Source: Megaustenia siamemsis (lineage: Eukaryota > Mollusca > Gastropoda > Stylommatophora > Ariophantidae). Taken from it: 64,000 bases of DNA. This document shows positions 12,480-23,195 of the stretch, in pieces (within the stretch, counting starts at the first letter, position 1; each line of letters opens with the position of its first letter). Under the pieces are notes generated by a model. It had not been told where the DNA came from. It searched no databases and saw only the letters and a program-made list of their open reading frames with translations. Made by a program: the position numbers and the translations under genes. The DNA lies in assembly GCA_032433765.1 (NCBI GenBank), contig JAVIAB010000051.1:85629493-85693492 (forward strand). Direction: 5' to 3'.

Positions 12480-13890
12480 TGTTAACATCAAATGAAGAAA
12501 TAAAGTCACAACGGACTGAACACTTGAAGGAAATCATTAATCGCCCAGTACCAAGACATTGAATAGATTTGACAACCAACACTCCAGTCTCACAGTTAGA
12601 TATCAACTTAGATGACGTCACCTTGAATGAAGTAGAGATGGCTATAAGGTTCATGGCTAACAACAAGGCTGCAGGGGTAGATGATATAACATCCGAGGTG
12701 CTAAAAATAATGGATAACTATAACGTAAAACACCCGCAGAAAATGAATACCGCAATATGGAAAGAAGGAAAGGTATATCTATCTATCTATTGTCTTTTCG
12801 AGCCGATGACGGCACATAGGGCAGAACCACAATCTCAAAAACAGAAACCTTGCGTGCCAAAATGGCACATATAAATGTATATACACAGTGGAAAAAGGGT
12901 GTTATTGTTAAAATTCCCAAGATGGGCAATCTCAACTGAACAACGGTGTCTCTCTCATGTGCAGTTCATACAGAGGCAGGATTGAGTGAAAGGTTCCAGA
13001 TTGATACCAGAATTAAACAAGGATGTATGTTATCTCCTTTGTTATTTGGAATTGCCACCAACTTTATTATGTAGAAGTTCTGAACAGGTAACACGGGCAT
13101 TTGAAAAAAAACACTTGGATCACAGTTGGAGGACCTTGATTTTGTGGGTGACATAGTTCTTATCAATATCATTGTGAACATGAAGCAAGAAATACAAATA
13201 TTCTGTCATCAATGGTTTGGAAAATGGGGCTTGAGATCAACCAAGAAATGTCAATAGTAAGGAAAAATCGTATTCACAGAAGAAAAAATATACCTTGACG
13301 GAAAAGCAGTGAAAGAAGTAGATCATTTTGTATATCTTATAAGCTGCATTGATCAAGAAGGAGACACAGAAATACTTCAGAATAGTAAAGGCAGCAATGA
13401 CTCTCAGAAACCTTGATAAAATATGGAAATCTAAATTACTAGGCACAAAAACAAAGCTCATAATATTCCAGTCAAATGTATTAGCCACCCTTACCTGCGA
13501 GAGCTGGAAAAAACCTAGAGAAATAGAAAATAAACTGGTTGCGTTTTATAACAAATGCTAAGGAAAACAGTTAAATACTTCGTATACCAAGGAATCAGTT
13601 CAAGACGTGTGCTGAAATAAGAGAAATGAGAATTTCCACAAATCTGAACTACTATTCAAGAGAAGAATATGGCCATATATTGGCCAAGTGATTTGACGAG
13701 ACAGCAAAAGAATCTTAAAGCAAGCCCTCGAATGGGAACCAGAGGTTAAAGAAAAGGAGGTCGACCTAGAGAAACACTAAAAACATTAAAACATGAGGCA
13801 ACAACAGTAGGCATCAGCTCCCTCGCCAAGATTGAACAAATTGCCTAAAACAGAGCGTGTGGCGAGACACAATGCAGGCAATGTTTGACA
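12480..13890 (+). pseudogene. Decayed RTE-type LINE, RT and C-terminal region
   Basis: The segment TLNEVEMAIRFMANNKAAG (about 12623-12680) aligns with residues 480-510 of the intact RTE protein at 28.3 kb. Later pieces match its KQGC...SPLLFGI region (13015-13060), its ALEDLDF-A-D region with the catalytic motif damaged (13120-13160), and its C-terminal GRP-rich tail (13740-13870). Stops, frameshifts and an internal deletion of the RT core around 12950 mark it as dead. It is interrupted at about 12775-12890 by a short insert. Confidence 0.8.
12773..12890 (-). mobile_element. Short insert with an RTE-like 3' tail
   Basis: On the minus strand the insert ends TGCCCTATGTGCCGTCATCGG, CTCGAAAAGACAATAGATAG and a short (ATAG)n. 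That closely matches the 3' end of the full-length RTE at 31285-31324 (CGCCCTATGGGCCGG, then GGCTCGAAAGGTCAATAGATA). It could be a severely 5'-truncated RTE or a SINE that borrows the RTE tail. Confidence 0.55.
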
Positions 13891-13904
13891 GCTGAAAGTG
13901 AATC

Positions 13905-14310
13905 AATTCAGAGGAAGAGCTATGTTTACAGCACTCAGAAACATTGACAAATAATCAACAACAGAAAAAAATATGGACCAAAGCACGATCGAGGGAGCCG
14001 CGATAGCTCAGTGGTTAGTGAACTGGATGACAAAGGACAAGAGGTAGGGTTCGATCCCAACCGACGGCTTCCAGGTCCACCCAGCCTTTAATGGGTACCG
14101 GATTTTTCCTGGGAAAGTAAAGCGGCATGGGCGTAATACTGACCTCATTACCCCAAAAATCATGTGCCGAAGGTCTGTTAAATGTATGGTCACTAACACC
14201 ATATTCCCTATACGCCACTTGGCGTGACGGGGCACTTTACTTTTTTTTTTAATTTAAAAGCAGGATCGAACCCGTATTCAGTGGCACAGCGCCTTCAAAT
14301 CAATATTTGA
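13905..14310 (-). mobile_element. SINE-C copy split by a SINE-A
   Basis: The 3' part (13905-13992: CAGAGGAAGAGCTATGTTTA, ATGGACCAAAG) and the head part (from 14258: CAGGATCGAACCCGTATTCA) are the two halves of a minus-strand SINE-C, as shown by the unbroken copy at 22366-22610. The SINE-A at 13993-14257 sits between them. Confidence 0.75.
13993..14257 (+). mobile_element. SINE-A inserted in SINE-C
   Basis: Full SINE-A with A box TAGCTCAGTGGTTAG, B box GGTTCGATCCC, the GGGTACCGG core and a T-rich end. It is flanked by AAGCACGATCGA (13981-13992) and AAGCAGGATCGA (14258-14269), a 12-bp TSD with one mismatch, both derived from the B-box region of SINE-C. Confidence 0.88.
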
Positions 14311-14337
14311 TTCACTGATTATCGCCTCGGAAGTTTC

Positions 14338-14625
14338 CCTCTATAATAATGTTCATTTATTATTATTTTTCTCCAGCCTAAACCACTGGAAACTACTATT
14401 CGTGCTGTTTCGTCCTAAATGTTTATTTGCAACGCAAGTATTCAGCCCTACCCTATCCGGGAGATACTTGTCTTAACAGGAAAAAAATACAGATACACTA
14501 CGTATTTCCGAGCTGTGATCGCGGCCTTATGCTACTTCCCCTGAATTGATTCGCTGATTATCGCCTCGGAAGTTTCCCTCTATAATAATATTCATTTATT
14601 ATTATTTGTCTCCAGCCTTGACAGT
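14338..14625 (+). repeat. Dispersed repeat R, copy 2 plus a partial third copy
   Basis: 14338-14531 matches 4342-4545 almost base for base. 14565-14620 repeats the first about 50 bases after a SINE-C-tail-like piece (CTGAATTGATTCGCTGATTA). Confidence 0.7.
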
Positions 14626-14678
14626 TGAAAGATCATCAGACACAAGAGTCTAGAATTTATTTTCTACCGGTCTTCTGC

Positions 14679-14950
<272 letters not shown>

Positions 14951-15104
14951 CTGTAATATTGAGTTTCAGTCAACATTATCAGAAAATCGCTTGATTGTGC
15001 CTAGATATTGATCTACATATTATCAGTTTTTATGTATTTTTTTTTTGCAGAGTGTGATTTTGATACTCCAATCTGTGTGTTTTATGTTTTCCATGTTGTG
15101 CTAG

Positions 15105-15180
15105 ATATCATCAACAACATCATCAAAATCATCATCAATTGCCATAGTTACTGGTGTTGGTGGTCATGTAAAGAAAATCA
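15105..15180 (-). pseudogene. LINE-G 3' end remnant
   Basis: A degenerate (ATC)n followed by TGGTGTTGGTGGTCATGT. This is the order seen at the LINE-G ends at 9.9 and 18.7 kb. Confidence 0.45.
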
Positions 15181-15182
15181 AT

Positions 15183-15268
15183 CACAATTTACTCCTCTGT
15201 GTAGCGTATTTACAATTTACTCCTCTGTGTAGCGTATTTACAATTTACTCCTCTGTGTAGCGTAATTG
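15183..15268. repeat. 28-bp tandem repeat, three units
   Basis: Unit ACAATTTACTCCTCTGTGTA plus GCGTATTT, three near-perfect copies. Confidence 0.9.
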
Positions 15269-15514
15269 GAATATGACTGTAGGCCCACATTTTGTAGACA
15301 TATGGGCACGTTTATATCACGTGATGCGTACAACACTAGAGCAAGATCCTCACCATCCTCCCTTCCAAAGGGAGACTGACTGAACATTAGAAGTTGTGTC
15401 CCTCGCGAATCTGACGCCGCCCATTGTCCACATTGAACTATTTCACTAAAAACTGCTGTACCGCGCAATTCCAAATATAATAAAATGTGCCTTCATTTTA
15501 GCATATCTAATCTT
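15269..15514. other. No recognisable feature
   Basis: Unique-looking, non-coding. Confidence 0.35.
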
Positions 15515-15550
15515 TCTCTGTCTCTCTCTCTCTCCCTCTCTCTCTCTCTC

Positions 15551-15585
<35 letters not shown>
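15515..15585. repeat. (CT)n followed by (TA)n microsatellite
   Basis: Adjacent dinucleotide tracts. Confidence 0.95.
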
Positions 15586-15587
<2 letters not shown>

Positions 15588-15751
15588 AGGCTTTATCGTC
15601 TTGACAGACGGATAGTTGCAAGCAATCACAAGTCAGTAATTGGTAAAAATTGTAGTGTCCTATGCTGCTTTAATGAACGGCTTTTCTCGTGGCTGAATCT
15701 GCCAATATTGGAAAGAGATCCATCCGCAGAACGAACAAGATGTTTTAGTGG

Positions 15752-15880
15752 TAAAAAAAAGTGAAGTACCCCCGTCACGCCAAGTGGCGTATAGGGAATA
15801 TGGTGTTAGTGACCATACATTTTACGGACCTTCGACACATGATTTTTGGGTCGGTTTGAATGTGGTCGGTATTACGTTTT
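15752..15880 (-). mobile_element. SINE-A, 3' part only
   Basis: Carries the SINE-A tail (GTCACGCCAAGTGGCGTATA on plus) up to GTGGTCGGTATTACG and stops before the core and head. This is the usual 5' truncation. Confidence 0.8.
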
Positions 15881-15944
15881 TATTACGGTATTATTATCAT
15901 CAGTTTCGTTCATTGATTGAGAATATTGGCAAGGAAATTCTGCA

Positions 15945-16085
15945 AACATCCTTATAAACATTAAACATCCTTATAAACATTTAACATCCTTATAAACATT
16001 AAACATCCTTATAAACATTTAACATCCTTATAAACATTAAACATCCTTATAAACATTAAACATCCTTATAAACATTAAATATCCT
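15945..16085. repeat. About 20-bp minisatellite, seven units
   Basis: Units CATCCTTATAAACATTAAA / CATCCTTATAAACATTTAA alternate imperfectly. Confidence 0.92.
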
Positions 16086-17278
16086 TATCATATACATATA
16101 TGCTATAGTAGTTGGATGTTATTATTATCTTTGATATTATTGTTCATGGACAGCACATTACATTGATCACAAACGTTAATCATGACATAGTTCTCTCATT
16201 TATTATAATCATAATCAGTTTATTGATCTCTATTCTTGGCACATGATACATACTAGTGGTTGATGCACTTTTCTTAAATTAATGTTCGTTAATTCTGGAC
16301 ACTCATGAGACTATCGTCGGTGACTACTTGAAATGTCCATAAGTGCATATCTTGCATTCAATCTCTCTATCACTTACTTACGTTTATCAGAAATGTGAAA
16401 CACAACTTGAAAACTCTCAAACACTTCACAACTAAGATTCATATGTTCATTGCTATCATTACTACTCTCTATCAACTTACTTAATAACTTCTCAACTTAC
16501 GTAAAACTACAACTTGAAGATTCTTAACTTCCTAACTAACTGGCTCAACTTTATAATCTTAACGTATTAGATCTGACTTCTATCTCTATAAACTTCTAGT
16601 TCTTCCTGTTCTGATTCTTGTTCTAATTGTTGTTCTAATTGTTGTTCTAAATGTCCTAAACATATTGTGTTGAAGTTTAAATACTCCAACCTCACACTTT
16701 GTGTGACATATCTTCAGCCAGTCAAACCATCGCAGAGTGACAACTTGCAACCCTTTTAGCCAATAAATTCTCACTACGACGATTCCACCGCCAAATTTCC
16801 ATTTCAGAACTGTGACTCAAAGTTCAACTAATGCCCAAGGCTTGACCGTTCCATGACTTCAGTCTCAAAATTGTCAAAACAAACTATTTGTGACCATCAC
16901 CATCGTGACCTGACCTGTCCTGGTAGCTGTTTACCGGACAGTAAAGTCATGCAGTCAAATCATGCGCGTATTGTCATGCGCTTATTTTATCCCCATTTCC
17001 AAAACAACCTGCGTGGTGGAAATTTGCATTTCTATGATGTCCAGTATAATTCTACCTTACCTTCCTCCCCACTTTCTGTGTGCCCATACCCGCTATAAAC
17101 TTGGCCTATCTCCATTTCTACAACATGTTATTCTGGCTGGAAATTTTTCATACCTTAAATTTATGTCCTAACTACTGATGGTCGCTACCATATGTTACTG
17201 CTATTGTCCATTAAGGAAGCGAGTAACGACTAAGTTACCTGCTCCCATGCTTTTACTAGCTTACTCTATTACATATAT
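16086..17278. other. AT-rich DNA without a recognised gene
   Basis: No motif I can assign on either strand. A short TTGTTCTAA repeat lies near 16610-16650. The open frames at 16586-17171 are unremarkable. Confidence 0.4.
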
Positions 17279-17280
17279 AC

Positions 17281-17322
17281 AGAGAGAGAGAAAGAAAGAG
17301 AAAGAAAGAGAGAGAGAGAGAG
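17281..17322. repeat. GA-rich microsatellite
   Basis: (GA)n/(GAAA)n tract. Confidence 0.9.
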
Positions 17323-17409
17323 TTTGTGGAACAAACACATTTAAATGAATACTGCGTCGGTTGACGTCTTTGAGAAATAACGCACACAAGACGACAACTC
17401 AACGCCAGT

Positions 17410-18260
17410 TGTCAGTAATATTGCTGGATTAAGAAAGTGGTCGAGGTGAACTAAGCCTATGTCAGTAATATTGCTGGATTGAGAAAGTGGTCGAGGTGAT
17501 CTAAGCCTATGTCAGTAATATTGCTGGATTGAGAAAGTGATCGAGGTGATCTAAGCCTATGTCAGTAATATTGCTGGATTGAGAAAGTGGTCGAGGTGAT
17601 CTAGCCTATGTCAGTAATATTGCTGGATTGAGAAAGTGATCGAGGTGATCTAAGCCTATGTCAGTAATATTGCTGGATTGAGAAAGTGATCGAGGTGATC
17701 TAAGCCTATGTCAGTAATATTGCTGGATTAAGAAAGTGATCGAGGTGATCTAAGCCTATGTCAGTAATATTGCTGGATTGAGAAAGTGATCGAGGTGATC
17801 TAAGCCTATGTCAGTAATATTGCTGGATTGAGAAAGTGGCCGAGGTGATCTAAGCCTATGTCAGTAATATTGCTGGATTGAGAAAGTGATCGAGGTGATC
17901 TAAGCCTATGTCAGTAATATTGCTGGATTGAGAAAGTGGTCGAGGTGATCTAAGCCTATGTCAGTAATATTGCTGGATTGAGAAAGTGGCCGAGGTGATC
18001 TAAGCCTATGTCAGTAATATTGCTGGATTGAGAAAGTGGTCGAGGTGATCTAAGCCTATGTCAGTAATATTGCTGGATTGAGAAAGTGGCCGAGGTGATC
18101 TAAGCCTATGTCAGTAATATTGCTGGATTGAGAAAGTGATCGAGGTGATCTAAGCCTATGTCAGTAATATTGCTGGATTGAGAAAGTGGTCGAGGTGATC
18201 TAAGCCTATGTCAGTAATATTGCTGGATTGAGAAAGTGGTCGAGGTGATCTAAGCCTATC
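17410..18260. repeat. 50-bp satellite, about 17 units
   Basis: Unit TCAGTAATATTGCTGGATTG, then AGAAAGTGRYCGAGGTGATC, then TAAGCCTATG. Units are more than 95% alike by eye, differing mainly at AGTGAT/AGTGGT/AGTGGC, with one unit missing an A. No stop-free frame is maintained. Confidence 0.97.
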
Positions 18261-18734
18261 CGGTCAGATAGCTCAAAGAGTGGTCTTACCTTTTCTGGAT
18301 TGAGAGCAAAATGCTGACAAGCCGCCGACAACACTGGATATTTGGTGCTTGGTCTTGAGCTCCATAGAATCACCCCGCCCTGGGCAGACCCGCGGAAAAT
18401 CAGCGCTGTCACAGTTAACGGGTGTCAAGTGAGAGCTGACAGTAATAAAACAGCTACAGACAGTGAGAAATTCTTAGGCTTTACAGAAGATTTTTTACAA
18501 AATTAGAAGAAATGAGCAGATTATGACCCTAATTTTGGTTTATGAAAGATTGTCAATTGTGTGATTATTATTGCGATATATTTGTGGCCGCTTCAAAAAC
18601 AATAACTACAAGATTTCTTTCTGACCTCTCTCATGACCTCTTTATTATTCTTTTTGTTGCCCATGATATACACTTTTTTTGCAGAAATCACATTTTTTTT
18701 TAGTCTACAAATATGTCTCCCTGTTTGTTTATTG
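18261..18734. other. No recognisable feature
   Basis: Non-repetitive flank of the satellite. The 68-codon minus frame at 18206-18412 overlaps the satellite edge and has no known motif. Confidence 0.35.
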
Positions 18735-19440
18735 ATCATTCATGATCATCATCAAGTACCATGCCTGCTAGCATAGGTGATCATTTTTGCTCCAAAACTC
18801 TCGGTATCGACAGTTATTTATCATTTCTGTTGTTGACTTTCTGCCAAACCACTCTCTTATCAAGCTGTCTGGTATATTTTCACTTTGATCCCTCCATCTC
18901 TTCGTCCCTTATTTTCCCAGTTGTCTCAAATTATTCCAGCTGTTCCCTTCTCATTACATGGCCAAAACAATTATTATTGTTTCTTCCTTATAGTGGATCT
19001 ATTAGCTCTCGGCCATTCATGATTATACAAATAAATTACGACGGTGGTTTTCTGTTGTCTTCCGTCGATTTGTTTACGGTTGGCTCCTATAGCCTGTGAC
19101 TAAAAAAGTCTCAACTACAAGGTAGTGGGTCATTTCATCCATGATACACTTTTATATAAAAGGATTGGCTCTATGAAACTATAGAGAACTCTTTTTCTTA
19201 CTATAGTTGACAAAGGCAGTTTGTCCAACATATTTCTTTTTGTTTCCTGGAAAACTCCCTTTGCATATTCTACATCTAATCTTGGTTTATGCGTCTTTCA
19301 TTCGAAGTTATTTTCGTGCCCAGGTATTTGAAAACAGTGACTGTTTTTTAAAGCTGTCTCATTTATTTTGATGATGCAGTTTGAAGGAGACTTTCCCCTG
19401 GAGATGACCAAAACTTCTATTTTTGTGGTTGACTAATTCA
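18735..19440 (-). pseudogene. LINE-G copy, 5'-truncated
   Basis: Same layout as the copy at 9.9 kb: short (ATC)n at 18740-18752, then CTAGCATAGGTGATCA, then on the minus strand the decayed RT C-terminal region. Many stops. Confidence 0.7.
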
Positions 19441-19880
19441 TTTACTCAAACTCTATTTTACTATCTCAACCCCCCCCCCCCACACACACACACACTTCCA
19501 CCACCACCCCCCAATGATGGTTTGGACAAACAAACGATTTTCCTTCACCACTTGAGAATACAACTCAACAACAAACATCAATAAGATTACAGCCTGTAGT
19601 CTGTATGTTAGCAAACGCCATCTAAAGAAGTAAGCCATTTTGTAAGCCAGCTTTCTGAGGGATGAAAGGGAAAACAGGAAAAAAAACCCAACTAATGTAA
19701 CGTTTTGAGCTTTGCGAGCAGGGACGATTGTCGATGGTTTGACGTCAGCCGCCTGTAACTCCTATAGCTGAAAACGTCACACTAGTTGGGGTGTTTTGAA
19801 GTTTCCATTTGAGCTTTCAACTCGGGTACTACAATAGATGGCAATGATTTGGCCCAAGTTTGAGAAAAGAGAATGAAACT
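19441..19880. other. Poly-C/CA tract and unique DNA
   Basis: Homopolymer C followed by (CA)n at about 19470-19500; otherwise nothing recognised. Confidence 0.5.
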
Positions 19881-20070
19881 ATTATCTATATTTAAGATGT
19901 TAAGTTGTGTTGTGTTATCTTACGTTATGCTACATTAAGTTGGGTTAAACTATTAACTATATTTGAGATGTTGAGTTGTGTTGTGTTATTTTATCTTACG
20001 TTATGTTACATTAAGTTGGGTTAAACTATTAACTATATTTAAGATGTTAAGTTGTGTTGTGTTATTGAGT
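19880..20070. repeat. About 75-bp tandem repeat flanking the RNase H relic, left side
   Basis: Units contain ACTATTAACTATATTTAAG, TTGTGTTGTGTTATCTTACG and TACATTAAGTTGGGTT. The same units resume at 20755-20870 on the other side of the LINE relic. Confidence 0.85.
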
Positions 20071-20750
20071 TATTGAGTTATTTGCGGGTCATCATCATTG
20101 CACTCCGAACATGTCCATAGGTGCTCAGATCCCCTCCTCAGCAATTCCCTCAGTGCCCAACGAATGACGACTCCAGTTCTATGTTGGTTGATAAGTCTTC
20201 TTACACGGCCACTAAGTTTCTCATTTCTGGCCGTGCCCATCTTAACTCCCATTTCCATCATTTGAAGAAGTGACGTTGATCTGTGTTTGTCGAAGTCCTG
20301 TGCTCTTCCCACATCTCGAAGGGCATTTATGATGTCCGCCCGATCCATCGGTTGCCCGTCCTCAACGACAGCGCAGCTAGCCAACCTGTCCGCTCTCTCA
20401 TTTCCCCGTACTCCCGCATGTCCAGGGACATAGACAAAGGTGACCTTACGTATTTTGGATTTCTGCAACGACTCTACCCATTGCATGCGTACAAAGCCCG
20501 CCTCCACTTTTTTATCATGTTCATCGAATCACTCTGTATACATGCGTGGATGTAGTCTTGTGACTCTAACCATTTGAATGCCTTGGTCACTGCCATCACC
20601 TCCATTGTCATGCTACTCGTGGTCATAGCGTATGCACGACTGTCTTCCTTGGCTATTCTGCCTGCCGAGCGTGCTGTAAATGCCCATGCACTTCTTTCGT
20701 GTCGTCTTACAGATCCGTCTGTATAGATGACTGCATCTTTCTCATCGGTA
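20070..20750 (-). pseudogene. LINE 3' region with RNase H domain
   Basis: On the minus strand an RNase H fold is readable. The first catalytic Asp is in VIYTDGSVRRHE (about 20715-20745), the Glu in MTMEVMAVTKAFKW, the next Asp in IQSDSMNM, and the distal motif is VPGHAGVRGNERADRLA with the last Asp. Such a domain at the ORF2 end is known for I-, R1- or LOA-type LINEs. The frame is lost at a poly-A run near 20500, between the SDSMNM and VEAGFVRMQ parts. After a tail region resembling LWTCSECNDDDPQ the element ends GATGATGACCCGCAAATAAC. Other tails of this family lie at 20875, 49500, 53750 and 54540. Confidence 0.82.
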
Positions 20751-20754
20751 TTAT

Positions 20755-20870
20755 GTGTTGTGTTATGTAATCTTACGTTATGTTACATTAAGTTGGGTTA
20801 AACTATTAACTATATTTAAGATGTTAAGTTGTGTTATGTTATCTTACGTTATGTTACATTAAGTTGGTTT
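20755..20870. repeat. About 75-bp tandem repeat, right side
   Basis: Continuation of the units at 19880-20070. Confidence 0.85.
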
Positions 20871-20874
20871 ATGA

Positions 20875-21020
20875 TCATCTTCACTGCACTCCGGACATAC
20901 TCATAGGTGCTCAATCTTTTCCTTAAAAAACTCTGAATTCCCATAACCCTGATCCATAAGCACGAACTGTCTTGCACATTGTTCTGTGATTAATTGTGGA
21001 TGCATCTGTACACAATTGTT
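20875..21020 (-). pseudogene. 3' end of the RNase H LINE family
   Basis: CATCTTCACTGCACTCCGGA and CATAGGTGCTCA match the ends at 20085 and 53760 (same orientation). Confidence 0.6.
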
Positions 21021-22365
21021 CTTGGGCAGCAGTTGCTTGGTCTATCTTTATTTGCCAAGGGGTTTTAACGTGAGCAGAGTGCACACAGGAAGTAAGTTGC
21101 AGATATTGGAGGCTGGGCATTGGATTTTACTAACCAAGACCGGGTGAGAGTAAAGTAGTAAAGAAACCACGGATTCGAAGATCAAAATGAGTGCAACTAA
21201 TAGTGTGATTGGAACCAGAGATTTGTTTGTCAAAAGACTTTAGACTTTAAACTCTAGAACGAAATGGCGTCACTGCAGGACATTCCCATATTTGCTCAGC
21301 CCCTGTTCCAGTAACCATAAAGTGTTAATTATAATCGTTCATACTGTCCTAGTGAACGTTTTGCGTTCTGAGAAAAGGCTCGCAGCTCATGGTGCACACT
21401 TCTGAGTCGCTTTAACAGTCATCGCGGGCAGTACGACCTTCATGCGGCTCGGGCCAAATCCGTGCAGACTTCATAATCAGTGAGCGTGCTACAGGAATCG
21501 CTGTCCCAACATATGAAGTCAAGCCTCCACTTCGGTGAAACCCTCAACCGAACTCAGTTCCGCTGGTGGCAAACTTACAGTCGAACACAGATGACACATC
21601 CCGTCTAGGGCAAAACCGGAGTCAGTCGCCTGCCACAACCATGGTGACTTTGTGGTCAGGTTAATGCGGTCGGACTACCGCTGTCTCCGCAATAAAAAAA
21701 TCCAGATTAGAAAGAATCAGTTGAAAAAAACTGCAGCAAAAAATGCCATCAGTCCCAAACCTGATTTTACTAGGCGGCACTTGGTACTCTGCACCAGCTG
21801 GAAGCCATAAGGATGAAAGAACACTCAGGGCACATAGATAATGACATTTACTTTAAAGGTAAAAACTGTATGTCTTGCACGCTCACAAAAGGGAAACAGA
21901 ACAATACCACAGCAGGTTTACGTGAAGTTTACATATAACGAAGCAGCTGCGTGATGGACAATGCCGTCCCTTGTTACAGTAGGCATTCCGAGGCCTTTTT
22001 ATAATAATGTAGACCTATGTAGAAACAAAAATCTTGACGGTAATAGCGCAATACTGGGATCTGCCATGTAGATATAGAGGACCGGAGAATATAGGCCGCT
22101 TGTCATGTACAGTCGTCACAAGGTGTTCAAATCGGAGTGTTTATTTCACTCCTGATAGAACAAACTTTCTGGAAAGAACAATGATATATAATTGTGCTAA
22201 ATTCGCTATATTTTAACACTTATTATTTGTAATATAACATACTAATTATTACATTTATTATCATTGTAACTGAGAGCGGAAATGAGTAATCTCCTCATAT
22301 ATTAAGGTAGTTCTCATATTTTTATATTACTGGTATGGAAAGGCGACCTACGTGATACCAGGACG
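21021..22365. other. No recognisable feature
   Basis: About 1.3 kb of moderate-GC, non-repetitive DNA without a known domain in any frame longer than 60 codons. Confidence 0.4.
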
Positions 22366-22610
22366 GGAGACAAATAATAATCAATGAATATTATTATAGA
22401 GGGAAACTTCCGAGGCGATAATCAGCGAATCAGTTCAGAGGAAGAGGTATGTTTACAGCACTCGGATAAAATGACAAATAATCAACAATAGAAAAAAATA
22501 TGGACCAAGGCAGGATCGAACCAGTACTCAGTAGCATAGCGCCTTGCCACGAAAAGCCAAACTCTAGGGAACACTGCCACTCAGCTAACTGATACAGGAC
22601 ATCGTCTACA
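22366..22610 (-). mobile_element. SINE-C, long copy
   Basis: The best complete SINE-C. On minus it begins TTAGCTGAGTGGCAGTGTTC, keeps the CGTGGCAAGGCGCTATGCTA arm and a B box GGTTCGATCC, then a body with TGTCATTTTATCCGAGTGCT and a tail TTCGCTGATTATCGCCTCGG followed by GAAGTTTCCCTCTATAATA. Confidence 0.78.
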
Positions 22611-22794
22611 AAGTGAAGCACTGGCCATGAAAACATGGCCTCTAACACATTATACCGTAGAGGATTAGCAGAGCCTAGAGGGAAACTTGACTATTTAATT
22701 GTGTATACATTATCGTTCTTATATGTCGCAGTTCGTGAACGCATTGTGATGAAAGTTTCAATCTTCTGATCATGGAGGTAATTTACTACGGGAG
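22611..22794. other. Spacer, no feature
   Basis: Unique sequence. Confidence 0.35.
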
Positions 22795-23195
22795 GCGTTC
22801 AAAAGATAATGCACCTTATGTTTTCTCAGCTAATAATAAACTATAGACACATACATTTTACACACTTTACAAATGGTATGTGTCGATTCTGTGCACCAAG
22901 TTGCACTACAATCAGCCAAATTATACGACTGTACTAAACCGTTGAAATAGAGCATGTTAGCAACTTGCGTTATAAGCAAAAAATTGTGATGGAATTTCTC
23001 TAATAAGAGAAGGAAACTGTTGTGAACATTCACAAACGCCTGTGTGATGTGTATGTAAGGTTTGCAGTCGACAGGAGCACAGTAAGCTGCTGGGTTCAGC
23101 AAGCATCAAACCGCAAGCTTTCATAAAGACATTGAAGGTGTGATTCTTGTACATGGTATGCAAAAAACGAGAGAAAATCAATTCAAAAACTTTCG
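22795..23195 (+). pseudogene. Mariner-like transposon relic (N-terminal helix-turn-helix)
   Basis: The plus strand near 23015-23105 encodes IHKRLCDVYVRFAVDRSTVS and CWVQQASNRKL. This resembles the DNA-binding helix-turn-helix of mariner transposases, where a start like QRVVIEFLxxEG precedes IHxRLxxVYG...STVRRWV. An upstream KQKIVMEFL-like piece lies near 22975-23000 in another frame. A terminal-repeat-like GGGAGGCGTTCAAAAGATAATG lies at 22791-22812. No DDD catalytic part is present, and the 45-bp satellite begins where the gene should continue. Confidence 0.65.

Noticed and set aside
13993..14070. Functional tRNA gene in the SINE-A head
   Set aside because: The head is repeated at several sites with identical non-tRNA tails and TSDs.
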